DNA from: Pseudarthrobacter sp. MM222
GTDB taxonomy: Bacteria; Actinomycetota; Actinomycetes; Actinomycetales; Micrococcaceae
Assembly: GCF_947090775.1 (NCBI RefSeq)
Contig: NZ_OX352321.1
Coordinates: 620,001-684,000, forward strand
Length of the DNA stretch: 64,000 bases
Reading direction: 5' to 3'
Positions 45,101 through 57,068 of this stretch are shown here, piece by piece. Within the stretch, counting starts at the first letter, position 1; every line of letters begins with the position of its first letter. A model generated the notes under the pieces. It did no database searches and had not been told where the DNA came from. It saw only the letters and a list, made by a program, of their open reading frames with translations. Position numbers and translations under genes: made by a program.

Positions 45101-45924
45101 GGGCCGTCATGATTGCCGAGGAATCCACGGCGTTCCCGGGCGTCACTGCGCCCACCAGCCAGGGCGGCCTGGGCTTCGGCATCAAATGGAACATGGGCTG
45201 GATGCATGACTCGCTCAAGTACATGGCCGAGGACCCGTACAACCGCAGGTGGCACCACGGCACCGTCACTTTCTCGATGGTGTACGCGTACACGGAAAAC
45301 TTCCTGCTGCCGATCAGCCACGACGAAGTCGTGCACGGCAAGGGCTCCATGCTCCGCAAGATGCCGGGAGACCGCTGGCAGCAGCTGGCGAACCTGCGCG
45401 CTTTCCTGGGCTACCAGTGGGCGCATCCCGGGAAGCAGCTCATCTTCATGGGTACCGAGTTCGGCCAGGAAGCGGAATGGTCCGAACAGCACGGCCTGGA
45501 CTGGTACCTGGCTGACATCCCCGCGCACCATGGCGTGCAGCTCCTGACCAAGGACCTCAACGAGCTTTACGCCTCCACCCCGGCCCTGTTCGAGCTCGAC
45601 AACGATCCCGCAGGTTTCCAGTGGATCGACGGAGGCGACTCGAACCGCAACGTGCTGACCTTCATCCGACGCGACAAGGCGGGTGACCCGGTGGTCTGCG
45701 CGTTCAACTTCTCGGGCGCACCGCACGCGGACTTCCTCCTCGGAGTGCCGGCGGAAGGCAGCTGGGAGGAAGTGCTGAACACTGACGCCGCCCGCTACGG
45801 CGGCTCGGGTGTGCAGAACGAGGGAACGCTGGCAGCGACCAAAGCCGGAGTGAACGGCCAGCCGGCCTCCATTACCGTCACGCTTCCCCCGCTGGGGGCC
45901 GCGTTCTTCATGCCGAAGGCCTAG
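42190..45924 (+). CDS. mak::glgB: maltokinase-branching enzyme fusion (Mak::GlgB)
   Basis: One uninterrupted frame of 1244 codons. Residues 1 to about 490 are a maltokinase (Pep2/Mak): LPGQRWFPVK near the start, Brenner-type motif HGDLHLGQIL at 355-364, and ILDFEGEP at 379-386 carrying the metal-binding Asp. They make maltose-1-phosphate for GlgE. Residues 508 to 1244 are a full-length GlgB: N-terminal CBM48 domains, catalytic Asp924 in GLRVDAVASM, Glu977 in MIAEES and HDEVVHGKG. A polar linker (about 490-507) joins them. An internal ATG at codon 508 has a good ribosome binding site, so a 737-residue GlgB may also be made alone. Confidence 0.93.
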   Translation: MTPPTLPPALSGLLGSWLPGQRWFPVKTAEFSFEPVGALSLAPGRVDAEFEVWLLAVTYPTADGNRTDVVHVPLSFRHTPLPGAESALVGETDLAGAAHGDASGVPAAAGAGAPSAVAGQRWIYDGVHDPGFVAAWLDLIRSGGTTPVGNAAGHLVASGFRLPFATGTVKVLSGEQSNSSVIVHDGESAAILKFFRVLSEGQNPEVEIGAALTAGRTVEVPATLGWVTGEWETPTGDPTDGTRTAQGELAVAHEFLAGGLDAWRLAVDAASQGRDFTAEAHALGAATATVHRRLAEFLGVATEAVPGGVIAPGVAERVRQSWAQAGTIVGGYDAALEELLRRLRGYSAGPLQRIHGDLHLGQILQVPGAVGAAPRWAILDFEGEPLRPISERNFPDVPLRDVVGMLRSFDYAAGAAVRESADAAVPAGWVDACAEAFLAGYAEVVPGSIDRDSPLFVALWLDKALYEVIYELRNRPDWLSIPVNASRRLLGSTGSGEPAEAEAEGITMTGSARIDRPGAPLPVDADTLGRVAAGEHHAPHSVLGAHFDDHGHVTIRTVKHLAEAVNVVTAAGAVPMDHESNGVWVAVLDPLEPGHVPDYRLDVTYEGEGPLTVDDPYRYLPTVGEVDLHLIGEGRHERLWDVLGAHVQHYKSVRGDVDGVSFAVWAPNAQAVRVKGDFNGWDGREHSMRSLGSSGVWELFIPGVLAGACYKFEIRTRHGYWVEKADPLAFGTEVPPLTASRVVEPSYVFKDAEWMETRSTRDPHNSPMSVYEVHLGSWRVGLSYRELAKELVDYVKELGFSHVEFMPVAEHPFGGSWGYQVTSYFAPTSRFGHPDEFRHLVDELHQAGIGVLLDWVPAHFPKDEWALARFDGEALYEHADPNLGEHPDWGTLIFDFGRREVRNFLVSNALYWLEEFHIDGLRVDAVASMLYLDYSREEGQWQPNRFGGRENLEAISFLQEVNATVYKTHPGAVMIAEESTAFPGVTAPTSQGGLGFGIKWNMGWMHDSLKYMAEDPYNRRWHHGTVTFSMVYAYTENFLLPISHDEVVHGKGSMLRKMPGDRWQQLANLRAFLGYQWAHPGKQLIFMGTEFGQEAEWSEQHGLDWYLADIPAHHGVQLLTKDLNELYASTPALFELDNDPAGFQWIDGGDSNRNVLTFIRRDKAGDPVVCAFNFSGAPHADFLLGVPAEGSWEEVLNTDAARYGGSGVQNEGTLAATKAGVNGQPASITVTLPPLGAAFFMPKA
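43698..43713 (+). promoter_or_regulatory. internal ribosome binding site and ATG for a separate GlgB
   Basis: GGAAGG (43698-43703) stands 7 bases before ATG (43711-43713), in frame with the fusion protein. From this ATG the product would be 737 residues, the usual size of GlgB. The site lies inside the linker between the two domains, suggesting dual translation or a recent fusion of two formerly separate genes. Confidence 0.55.
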
Positions 45925-45944
45925 CCGCATAGCGAAGGCCCGAC

Positions 45945-45976
45945 AGCCCGGAATCCTTGTGGTTCCGGGCTTTTCG
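45945..45976 (+). terminator. rho-independent terminator after mak::glgB
   Basis: GCCCGGAA (45946-45953) pairs with TTCCGGGC (45963-45970), with a 9-base loop and TTTT immediately after. It closes the glgE-treS-mak::glgB operon ahead of the rRNA operon. Confidence 0.85.
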
Positions 45977-46007
45977 GTACCCAGGCCGGGTGACGTTCCG
46001 GCGGCCT

Positions 46008-46036
46008 TTGTCTCTGGGGCAAAGTGGTGGTAGAGT
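46008..46036 (+). promoter_or_regulatory. rRNA operon promoter P1 (predicted)
   Basis: TTGTCT (46008-46013) and TAGAGT (46031-46036) are spaced by 17 bases. It lies about 350 bases upstream of 16S, in the position expected for the first of tandem rRNA promoters. Confidence 0.55.
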
Positions 46037-46115
46037 TTATTTCCGCGCTGCTCCCCGGAGTTGATCGGCCACCACGACCCAGATGCCTATGGCAAAAATG
46101 AGTCGGACGGCCGAT

Positions 46116-46144
46116 TTGACTAGGGTGAAGCGGCCGGGTAAGTT
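46116..46144 (+). promoter_or_regulatory. rRNA operon promoter P2 (predicted)
   Basis: TTGACT (46116-46121) and TAAGTT (46139-46144) are spaced by 17 bases, close to the sigma-70-type consensus. It stands 240 bases upstream of 16S. Both promoters are plausible CarD targets given the carD gene at 26.7 kb. Confidence 0.65.
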
Positions 46145-46201
46145 TGAAAAGTTGCTCCGGAGCGATCCACGGCTGAGATGTTGTGGTGGTGCCGGGTGTG
46201 T

Positions 46202-46232
46202 CTGTTGTTTGAGAACTCAATAGTGTGCCAAG
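46202..46232 (+). other. 16S leader strand of the rRNA processing stem
   Basis: This 31-base leader segment is complementary to 48135-48165 in the 16S-23S spacer. Nearly all differences are G-U wobbles, so the precursor can form a long helix that encloses 16S rRNA, the expected RNase III substrate. It includes GTTGTTTGAGAACT, which recurs at 48277-48290 upstream of 23S. Confidence 0.75.
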
Positions 46233-46384
46233 TTTGTTGATACCAATTTATTATTAATTGGTTGAATTGACTGGATTATGCCACCCCGTGGTGTGGTCTG
46301 GTTTTTACAGCTGGTTTCAAATTTTGTGCGGCCATTTTCTCCCGTTTTCCCGGGGGTGGTGGTTGTGTCTGTTTTTGTTTTACT

Positions 46385-51575
<5,191 letters not shown>

Positions 51576-51638
51576 CCACCCCGCGAACCCGTTCAAAAGG
51601 GGTTCGCACCAAAGGGGTGGTACAAAGAAACAAGACTG

Positions 51639-51658
51639 CTTGCGTCCACTATGTGGTT
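51639..51658 (+). other. 3' strand of the 23S processing stem
   Basis: CTTGCGTCCACTATGTGGTT (51639-51658) is complementary to ITS bases at about 48287-48306, with only two mismatched or wobble positions. The helix would bracket 23S rRNA in the precursor. The remaining 51576-51822 spacer holds no gene. Confidence 0.7.
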
Positions 51659-51822
51659 CCCAACCAACGAACCCGGTCCCGCCGGCTTTGTTGCCACGGG
51701 AACAAGAAAACCACAACTGAATAACAACACCACCCCCGCCCCCAACCGGGCGGGAGCACATGTTGTAACCACGAAGATTTCCCACCCCCGACGCCCAGGC
51801 GCCCCGGGGGACGGGTAACAGG

Positions 51823-51940
51823 GTTACGGCGGTCATAGCGTGGGGGAAACGCCCGGTCCCATCCCGAACCCGGAAGCTAAGACCCACAGCGCCGATGGTA
51901 CTGCACCCGGGAGGGTGTGGGAGAGTAGGTCACCGCCGGA
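51823..51940 (+). rRNA. rrf: 5S ribosomal RNA
   Basis: About 118 bases. GTTACGGCGGTCATAGCG begins it and CACCGCCGGA ends it, forming the closing stem. CGGTCCCATCCCGAACCCGG and GAGAGTAGGTCACCGCC are standard internal segments. Ends are accurate to one or two bases. Confidence 0.95.
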
Positions 51941-51954
51941 CATAAATTACGGTC

Positions 51955-51992
51955 GAGAGCCTCCAGAGACACTCTGGAGGCTCTCCCGCATT
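51955..51992 (+). terminator. terminator of the rRNA operon
   Basis: A perfect 14-bp stem pairs GAGAGCCTCCAGAG (51955-51968) with CTCTGGAGGCTCTC (51972-51985) with loop aca. CCGCATTT follows, 15 bases after 5S rRNA. Confidence 0.85.
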
Positions 51993-52036
51993 TAACCCCC
52001 CACCACCAAACAACCCACGTGTCGCGGGTAGAGTAA

Positions 52037-52543
52037 ATGCCCATGGATAACCTCTTCAGCCACGCTTCTGCCGGCCCGTCCGATAGCCCGGAACCGGAGG
52101 CAGGCGATGGTCTGGAGCCCCTCGTCTATACGGTTGTGGTGCCGGGCGCCGTCGCCAGGGCGTTTGTGGGCTTCACGGAGCATACCCATCTCTGGTGGCC
52201 GCTGGAAGATCATGCCGTCTTCGGGGCGGGGTCCTACGTGGAGTTCGAAGAGAACCTCATCCTGGAGACTGCGGACGACGGCAGGACGGCGGTGTGGGGG
52301 TCGATTGACGACTGGCAGCCGCCGCTGTCTTTCCATGCGAGCTGGCACCCCGGCAGCTCAGCGGTGTGGTCCACGGAGCTCCGCGTGGCGTTCCGCGCCG
52401 TCGAGGGCGGTAGCGAGCTCCGGTTGGTGCACAGCGGTTGGGAAGGGGCGGAGGACCCCGCTGCAGCCCGGGCCGAGTACGCCGCGGGCTGGCCCGTCGT
52501 GCTGCAGCGGTTCGTGCGGTTCATGGGCGGTCCCGAAGACTGA
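52037..52543 (+). CDS. SRPBCC-domain protein (AHSA1-like)
   Basis: A 168-residue START/SRPBCC-fold protein. After a short acidic N-terminus the fold begins [20 protein letters not shown] and continues HTHLWWPLEDHAVFG. GSELRLVHSGWEG and YAAGWPVVLQRFVRFMG at the end match the AHSA1-type lid and helix. The proteins bind hydrophobic ligands or act as stress co-chaperones; the exact role here is unknown. It stands alone directly after the rRNA operon, and converges with the LacI-type gene. Confidence 0.85.
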   Translation: MPMDNLFSHASAGPSDSPEPEAGDGLEPLVYTVVVPGAVARAFVGFTEHTHLWWPLEDHAVFGAGSYVEFEENLILETADDGRTAVWGSIDDWQPPLSFHASWHPGSSAVWSTELRVAFRAVEGGSELRLVHSGWEGAEDPAAARAEYAAGWPVVLQRFVRFMGGPED

Positions 52544-52605
52544 CGCCTCCGGGTGTGCTTGGGCCGGGGAGCCCGGCATCGTGGGGCGGGGCTGCCCGCC
52601 GGACC

Positions 52606-53640
52606 TTAGCCGCGGAGGGGCGCACTCTCCAGCGGCGGCACGGCCGTGCTGGAGCGGATGATGAAGCGGGTTGGGTACTCGGTGTCCTCGGCTGCGGTGT
52701 CCAGGCCGCCGTCGAGCCCTGCCAGCAGACGCCGCACCGCCAGCGCGCCTTGGCCCCGGGCGTCCTGGTCGATCGTGGTCAAGCCGAATACTTCACCGAG
52801 CTCGTGGCCATCGATGCCGATGACGGAGAGGTCGTAGGGTATCCGGAGCCCATAGTCCCGTGCGGCCAGGATAGTGCCGATCGCCATCTCATCAGAAGCG
52901 GCAAAGACGGCTGTCGGGCGTTCCGAGGAGCCCCCGAGCAGGCGCCTGGCGCTGGCGTACGCGCCCCGGACGGTGAAGTCGGCGGAGACCTGCCACTCCG
53001 GGCGGACAGCCAGGCCGGCGTCCCGCATGGACTTCTCGAAACCCTCTTGGCGTGTACCGGGGAGCCGGAAGTCCTTGTTGTACGCGGCGTCGCCGGTGAT
53101 GTGCGCAATTCTGGTGTGGCCAAGCTGGATCAGGTGCCGGGCAGCAGCCTCGGCGATGCCCGAGTCGTCGATGCGGATGGTCGAGGCTCCCGGCAGCGGG
53201 CCGCCGATTCCCACGATCGGGCGGCGGGTTGCGAGTAGCTGCTGGATCTCCACCTCCGTCAGTTCGAGTGACACAGCAATGACCGCGTCCACGCGTTTGC
53301 GCCGCAGGAAGTCGTTCAGCACGTTGTGCCGGCGCTCGTCGTTGTCGCTGACGTTGTACAGGGTGAGGTCGTACCCCGCATCAAGGAGGCTCGCGGAGAC
53401 GCCGTCCACCACGGAGGAGAAGAACCAGCGGTGGACGGACGGAACCATGACGCCAACGTTATGGTTCCGCCCGGAGGCCAGGCTGGAGGCGGAATAGGAG
53501 AGGACAAAGCCAAGCTCGGCGGCGGCGGTCTGGGCACGCTGCCTGCTGCGCGCCGAGACATGGCCTTTGCCGCTCAGGGCCCGGGAAACCGTGGCCGTGG
53601 ACAGGCCGGCCCGCTCCGCAACGTCCTTGATGCCCGGCAT
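52606..53640 (-). CDS. LacI family transcriptional regulator
   Basis: A 344-residue sugar-responsive repressor. The helix-turn-helix is in IKDVAERAGLSTATVSRALS, with a hinge-helix region before residue 60. The effector-binding domain resembles periplasmic sugar-binding proteins, including VDAVIAVSLELTEVE and SVIGIDGHELGEVFGLTTIDQ. It follows the alpha-glucosidase gene by 2 bases and is co-transcribed with it. LacI-type operators upstream of the glucosidase imply local control by an alpha-glucoside signal. Confidence 0.94.
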   Translation of the reverse strand: MPGIKDVAERAGLSTATVSRALSGKGHVSARSRQRAQTAAAELGFVLSYSASSLASGRNHNVGVMVPSVHRWFFSSVVDGVSASLLDAGYDLTLYNVSDNDERRHNVLNDFLRRKRVDAVIAVSLELTEVEIQQLLATRRPIVGIGGPLPGASTIRIDDSGIAEAAARHLIQLGHTRIAHITGDAAYNKDFRLPGTRQEGFEKSMRDAGLAVRPEWQVSADFTVRGAYASARRLLGGSSERPTAVFAASDEMAIGTILAARDYGLRIPYDLSVIGIDGHELGEVFGLTTIDQDARGQGALAVRRLLAGLDGGLDTAAEDTEYPTRFIIRSSTAVPPLESAPLRG

Positions 53641-53642
53641 TG

Positions 53643-55442
53643 TCAGCGCTCCGTGTCCCCGAGGTAGATTTCCAGCCAGACAGTCTCACCTGATCCGAGG
53701 CGGTGCCGGTCCTCGGCCAGTTCCGCCCATTCGCTTTCTGCCTCGCTGGCCTGGGCAGAGGCGGCGGAGCTGCGCAGCAGGACCGTCCCGGCGGGGAGCT
53801 CCACCGGCTCGTGGCCCACGTTCATCAACACCAGGGTGGTCCCGTTGAGGTAGGCGAGGCAGGTGTCCGTGCACCAGTCCTCGAGCCAGGACAACGATCC
53901 GGCTCCGAGCCGCAGTTCGCGCCGCAGCGCCAGCATGCGCCGGTACAGGCTCAGGTGCGACGACGGCGACGCGGCCTGGGTGTCCCGTGCCAGTGCACTG
54001 AAGCTCGCCGGCTGCGGAAGCCACGGGTTCGCTCCGGTTCCGAAACCGGCGTGGAGCTCGCCGCTGCGCCAGGGCAGCGGGACGCGGCAGCCGTCACGGC
54101 CCAGCCGCTGGCCGCCCGTGCGGCCGAACGTCGGATCCTGCCGCTGGTTGTCCGGAATATCGATGCCGTCCGGCAGGCCGAGCTCTTCACCCTGATACAG
54201 GTAGGCACCGCCGGGCAGGCCAAGCATGAACATCGTGGCGGCTGCCGCCCGGGACCGGCCAAGGGCCTCGTTGGGCTGCGGGTCAAAGGGTCCGATCCCG
54301 TCGCCATCCCGCGGTGCGTGGCCGTCGTAGCCAAATCGGGTGGCGTGCCGGACGACGTCGTGATTGGAGAGCACCCAGGTGCTGGGAGCACCGACGGAAT
54401 CCAGCGACGTCAGCGATTCGTTAATGACATGGCGCATCCGCCCCACGTCGAGGCCGGCGTGCAGGAACGGGAAGTTGAACGCCTGGTGCATTTCGTCCGG
54501 GCGGACCCAGTCGGCCAGGCGGGGGAGCGGGTCCACGTTGGCCTCGGCGCAGAGGATGCGGTCGGGGCCGTACTCGGCCAGGATCCGCCGCCATTTGCGG
54601 TAGATGTCATGCAGGGCAGGCTGGCCGAACATGGGGGCCTCATGGCCCGGGTAGCCGTCACTGCTGGCACCGTCGGCACGCCCGCCCCATTCCGGCAGTC
54701 CGGCCGCCTTGACGAGGGCATGGGCCACATCGACGCGGAATCCGGAAACCCCGCGGTCCAGCCAGAAGCGCAGAACGCGTTCGAACTCCCTGTGCACGGC
54801 GTCGTTGTCCCAGTTGAAGTCCGGCTGGGACGTATCGAACAGGTGCAGGTACCACTGGCCGGGCGTGCCGTCGGGTTCCGTGATGCGCGTCCAGGCCGAG
54901 CCGCCAAAGTGGGACTGCCAGTTGTTCGGCGGCTCCTCCCCGAAGGCGCCCCGTCCGTCGCGGAAGATGAACATGTCCCGCGCCGGGCTTCCGGCGGGGG
55001 CAGCCAGGGCCGCCTGGAACGCCTGGTGCTGGTCGGAGCAATGGTTGGGAACAAGGTCCACGATCATGCGCAGGCCCAGCCGGGTGGCTTCGGTGATCAT
55101 GGCGTCAAAGTCGGCGAGGGTGCCGAACAGGGGATCGACGTCGCAGTAGTCGCTGACGTCGTAGCCTGCGTCGCGCTGCGGGGAGCGGTAGAAAGGCGAG
55201 AGCCAGACGGCGTCGATATCCAGTTCGGCGAGCTTGGGAAGCTCGGCGGTGATGCCCGCCAGGTCGCCGATGCCGTCTCCGTTCAGATCCCGGAACGATC
55301 GGGGGTAGACCTGATAGATGACGGCCGAGCGCCACCACCCGGGGGTGTGGTCGGCAGCGTGCACCGGGGTCAATGGGCCGGTCAGCGGACCGGTCAGGCG
55401 GGCCAGACCTGCGGGGGCGGCGAGTACGGAATCGACGGACAT
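53643..55442 (-). CDS. GH13 alpha-glucosidase (oligo-1,6-/maltase type)
   Basis: About 599 residues from ATG 55442; a TTG start at 55463 is possible, but neither start has a clear ribosome binding site. A GH13 barrel hydrolyses alpha-glucosides such as maltose, sucrose or isomaltose. Nucleophile Asp238 is in GFRVDVAHAL, and acid/base Glu300 in ILCAEANVDPL. VIYQVYPRSFRDLNGDGIGD and DLVPNHCSDQHQ are standard. There is no signal peptide. The LacI gene follows directly, so an uptake system elsewhere would supply substrate. Confidence 0.9.
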   Translation of the reverse strand: MSVDSVLAAPAGLARLTGPLTGPLTPVHAADHTPGWWRSAVIYQVYPRSFRDLNGDGIGDLAGITAELPKLAELDIDAVWLSPFYRSPQRDAGYDVSDYCDVDPLFGTLADFDAMITEATRLGLRMIVDLVPNHCSDQHQAFQAALAAPAGSPARDMFIFRDGRGAFGEEPPNNWQSHFGGSAWTRITEPDGTPGQWYLHLFDTSQPDFNWDNDAVHREFERVLRFWLDRGVSGFRVDVAHALVKAAGLPEWGGRADGASSDGYPGHEAPMFGQPALHDIYRKWRRILAEYGPDRILCAEANVDPLPRLADWVRPDEMHQAFNFPFLHAGLDVGRMRHVINESLTSLDSVGAPSTWVLSNHDVVRHATRFGYDGHAPRDGDGIGPFDPQPNEALGRSRAAAATMFMLGLPGGAYLYQGEELGLPDGIDIPDNQRQDPTFGRTGGQRLGRDGCRVPLPWRSGELHAGFGTGANPWLPQPASFSALARDTQAASPSSHLSLYRRMLALRRELRLGAGSLSWLEDWCTDTCLAYLNGTTLVLMNVGHEPVELPAGTVLLRSSAASAQASEAESEWAELAEDRHRLGSGETVWLEIYLGDTER

Positions 55443-55473
55443 GCCGGTAAGCGTATGGCCCAAACGGCCAAAA

Positions 55474-55496
55474 TGGAAACGCTTCCAGATATTTTA
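55474..55496 (-). promoter_or_regulatory. LacI-type operator O1 with -10 element of the alpha-glucosidase gene
   Basis: TGGAAACGCTTCCA (55474-55487) is a near-perfect palindrome of the LacI/CcpA-type class with a central CG. On the minus strand a -10-like TAAAAT (55491-55496) is 3 bases upstream, so a bound repressor would block transcription of the glucosidase-lacI unit. Confidence 0.75.
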
Positions 55497-55560
55497 CGGC
55501 GAGCCTTAGTTGCGCCAGCGTCTTTAGATTTCTAGGCACCCGCCACGAGGGTAATGATTC

Positions 55561-55574
55561 TGGAAGCGTTTGCA
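55561..55574. promoter_or_regulatory. LacI-type operator O2
   Basis: TGGAAGCGTTTGCA (55561-55574) has the same AACGCTT-type core as O1, in reverse orientation relative to O1's strand. Starts are 87 bases apart, about 8 helical turns, so looping between them is possible. It also lies 101 bases before the divergent glcD-like gene, which it may co-regulate. Confidence 0.65.
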
Positions 55575-55674
55575 TTAGTGAGCTGCATCACCGATGATGC
55601 CAGGCAGCGACCAGAATCCGGGGTGCTGATTCCCGGCTTACACTGAAGACCGGATTCGAAGAACGGGAGACCGC

Positions 55675-57042
55675 ATGAGCATCATTGACGAGCTCGCCTC
55701 AGCACTGGGCCCGGCCAAAGTTGTGCTGGACGCGGCGGCGCTGGCTGCGTACGCCGTGGATCAGGCCCCGGTGCTGGACTTCCAGCTTCCCCAGGCGGTG
55801 GTGTTCGCCGAATCCGTGGAGGATGTCCAGGTGACCGTCCGCGCTTGCGCAGCCCGGGGAGTGCCCGTGGTGGCCCGCGGAGCAGGTACTGGCGTCTCGG
55901 GCGGCGCCCACGCCAGCCAGGGCTGCGTTGTGCTGAGCCTGGAGCGCATGAACCGGATCCTGGACCTCAACCCGGACGACGAGACGGCCGTCGTCGAACC
56001 CGGCGTCATCAATGCGGACCTCAACGCCGCCGCCGCCGACCACGGGCTGATGTTCGCCCCGGACCCGGCTAGCTTCAGGATGTCGACCATCGGCGGGAAT
56101 GTGGCCACAAACGCCGGTGGACTGCGTTGCGCGAAGTACGGCGTGACGCGGGACTCGGTCCTGGCCCTCGACGTCGTACTCGCCGACGGCTCGCTCATCC
56201 ACACCGGCCACCAGACCTTCAAAGGCGTGGCCGGGTATGACCTGACCGGGCTTTTCGTGGGCTCCGAGGGGACGCTGGGGATTGTCGTCGGCGTCACCGT
56301 CCGGCTCAAGTACCTTCCGAGCGAGGTGCACACGATCGCGGCGTTCTATCCGGACTTCCGCAGCGCCGCGGCTGGCGTCCTCGCCGTCGGACAGGCCCGG
56401 GTGCAGCCGGCCATCATGGAGTTGCTCGACGGCGGCTCACTCGCCCAGCTCGATGATATCCACGGCTCGGACCTTGCAGCGCGTGGTGCCGCCCTGCTCC
56501 TCATCCAGACTGACGGCTTTGGCGCAGCGGCCGAGGCGGCGGCCATCCGGCCCCTGCTCGCGGCGGGCGGGGCCGTGGTGACCATGGAGGCGAATACGGA
56601 GGCCGAACAGCTCGTTGAGCTGCGCCGCAACAGCCGCGGCGTCGAGGTGGACGATGAATACCGGGTGGGCGAGGACGTCGCAGTGCCCCGCTCCCGGCTG
56701 GTGGATTACGTTGCCGAGCTTGAGGCCATGGCCCTGACGTACGGAGTCCAGCTGAAGGTCGTGGCGCATGCCGGGGACGGGAACCTGCACCCCACGTTCT
56801 GGGTGGACCGGGTGGACAGCGCCGTCGACGCCGGCGCCATGGAACGGCTCGGCGCGGCCCTGGATAAGTCGATCACCGTGGCGCTGGCGATGGGCGGCAC
56901 CATCACGGGGGAGCACGGGATCGGCCAGTACAAGCTGCGCTGGCTGGGACTCGAGCAGAAGGAGCCCGTGCGCGAGCTGCAGCGCCGGATCAAGGAACTT
57001 TTCGATCCGGCCGGCATCCTGAACCCCGGCAAGGCGATTTAA
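55675..57042 (+). CDS. FAD-linked oxidase, GlcD-like (glycolate/lactate type)
   Basis: A 455-residue FAD-binding_4 protein with an FAD-oxidase C-terminal domain. The FAD region is VVARGAGTGVSGGAHASQG, and GGNVATNAGGLRCAKYGVTRD a further signature. The C-terminus has VVAHAGDGNLHPTF and GEHGIGQYKLRWLGLEQ with the conserved catalytic His. It resembles GlcD and D-lactate dehydrogenases that oxidise 2-hydroxy acids. No GlcE/GlcF partner genes are nearby. Its promoter region is shared with the LacI-regulated glucosidase. Confidence 0.9.
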   Translation: MSIIDELASALGPAKVVLDAAALAAYAVDQAPVLDFQLPQAVVFAESVEDVQVTVRACAARGVPVVARGAGTGVSGGAHASQGCVVLSLERMNRILDLNPDDETAVVEPGVINADLNAAAADHGLMFAPDPASFRMSTIGGNVATNAGGLRCAKYGVTRDSVLALDVVLADGSLIHTGHQTFKGVAGYDLTGLFVGSEGTLGIVVGVTVRLKYLPSEVHTIAAFYPDFRSAAAGVLAVGQARVQPAIMELLDGGSLAQLDDIHGSDLAARGAALLLIQTDGFGAAAEAAAIRPLLAAGGAVVTMEANTEAEQLVELRRNSRGVEVDDEYRVGEDVAVPRSRLVDYVAELEAMALTYGVQLKVVAHAGDGNLHPTFWVDRVDSAVDAGAMERLGAALDKSITVALAMGGTITGEHGIGQYKLRWLGLEQKEPVRELQRRIKELFDPAGILNPGKAI

Positions 57043-57068
57043 CCCGGCCGCGCTAGGACCGTGGGATC

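Noticed and set aside
43810..45930. 706-codon minus-strand open frame antisense to the branching enzyme domain
   Set aside because: Codon composition is a mirror of the real gene's third-position GC bias and no domain is visible. It is a shadow frame.
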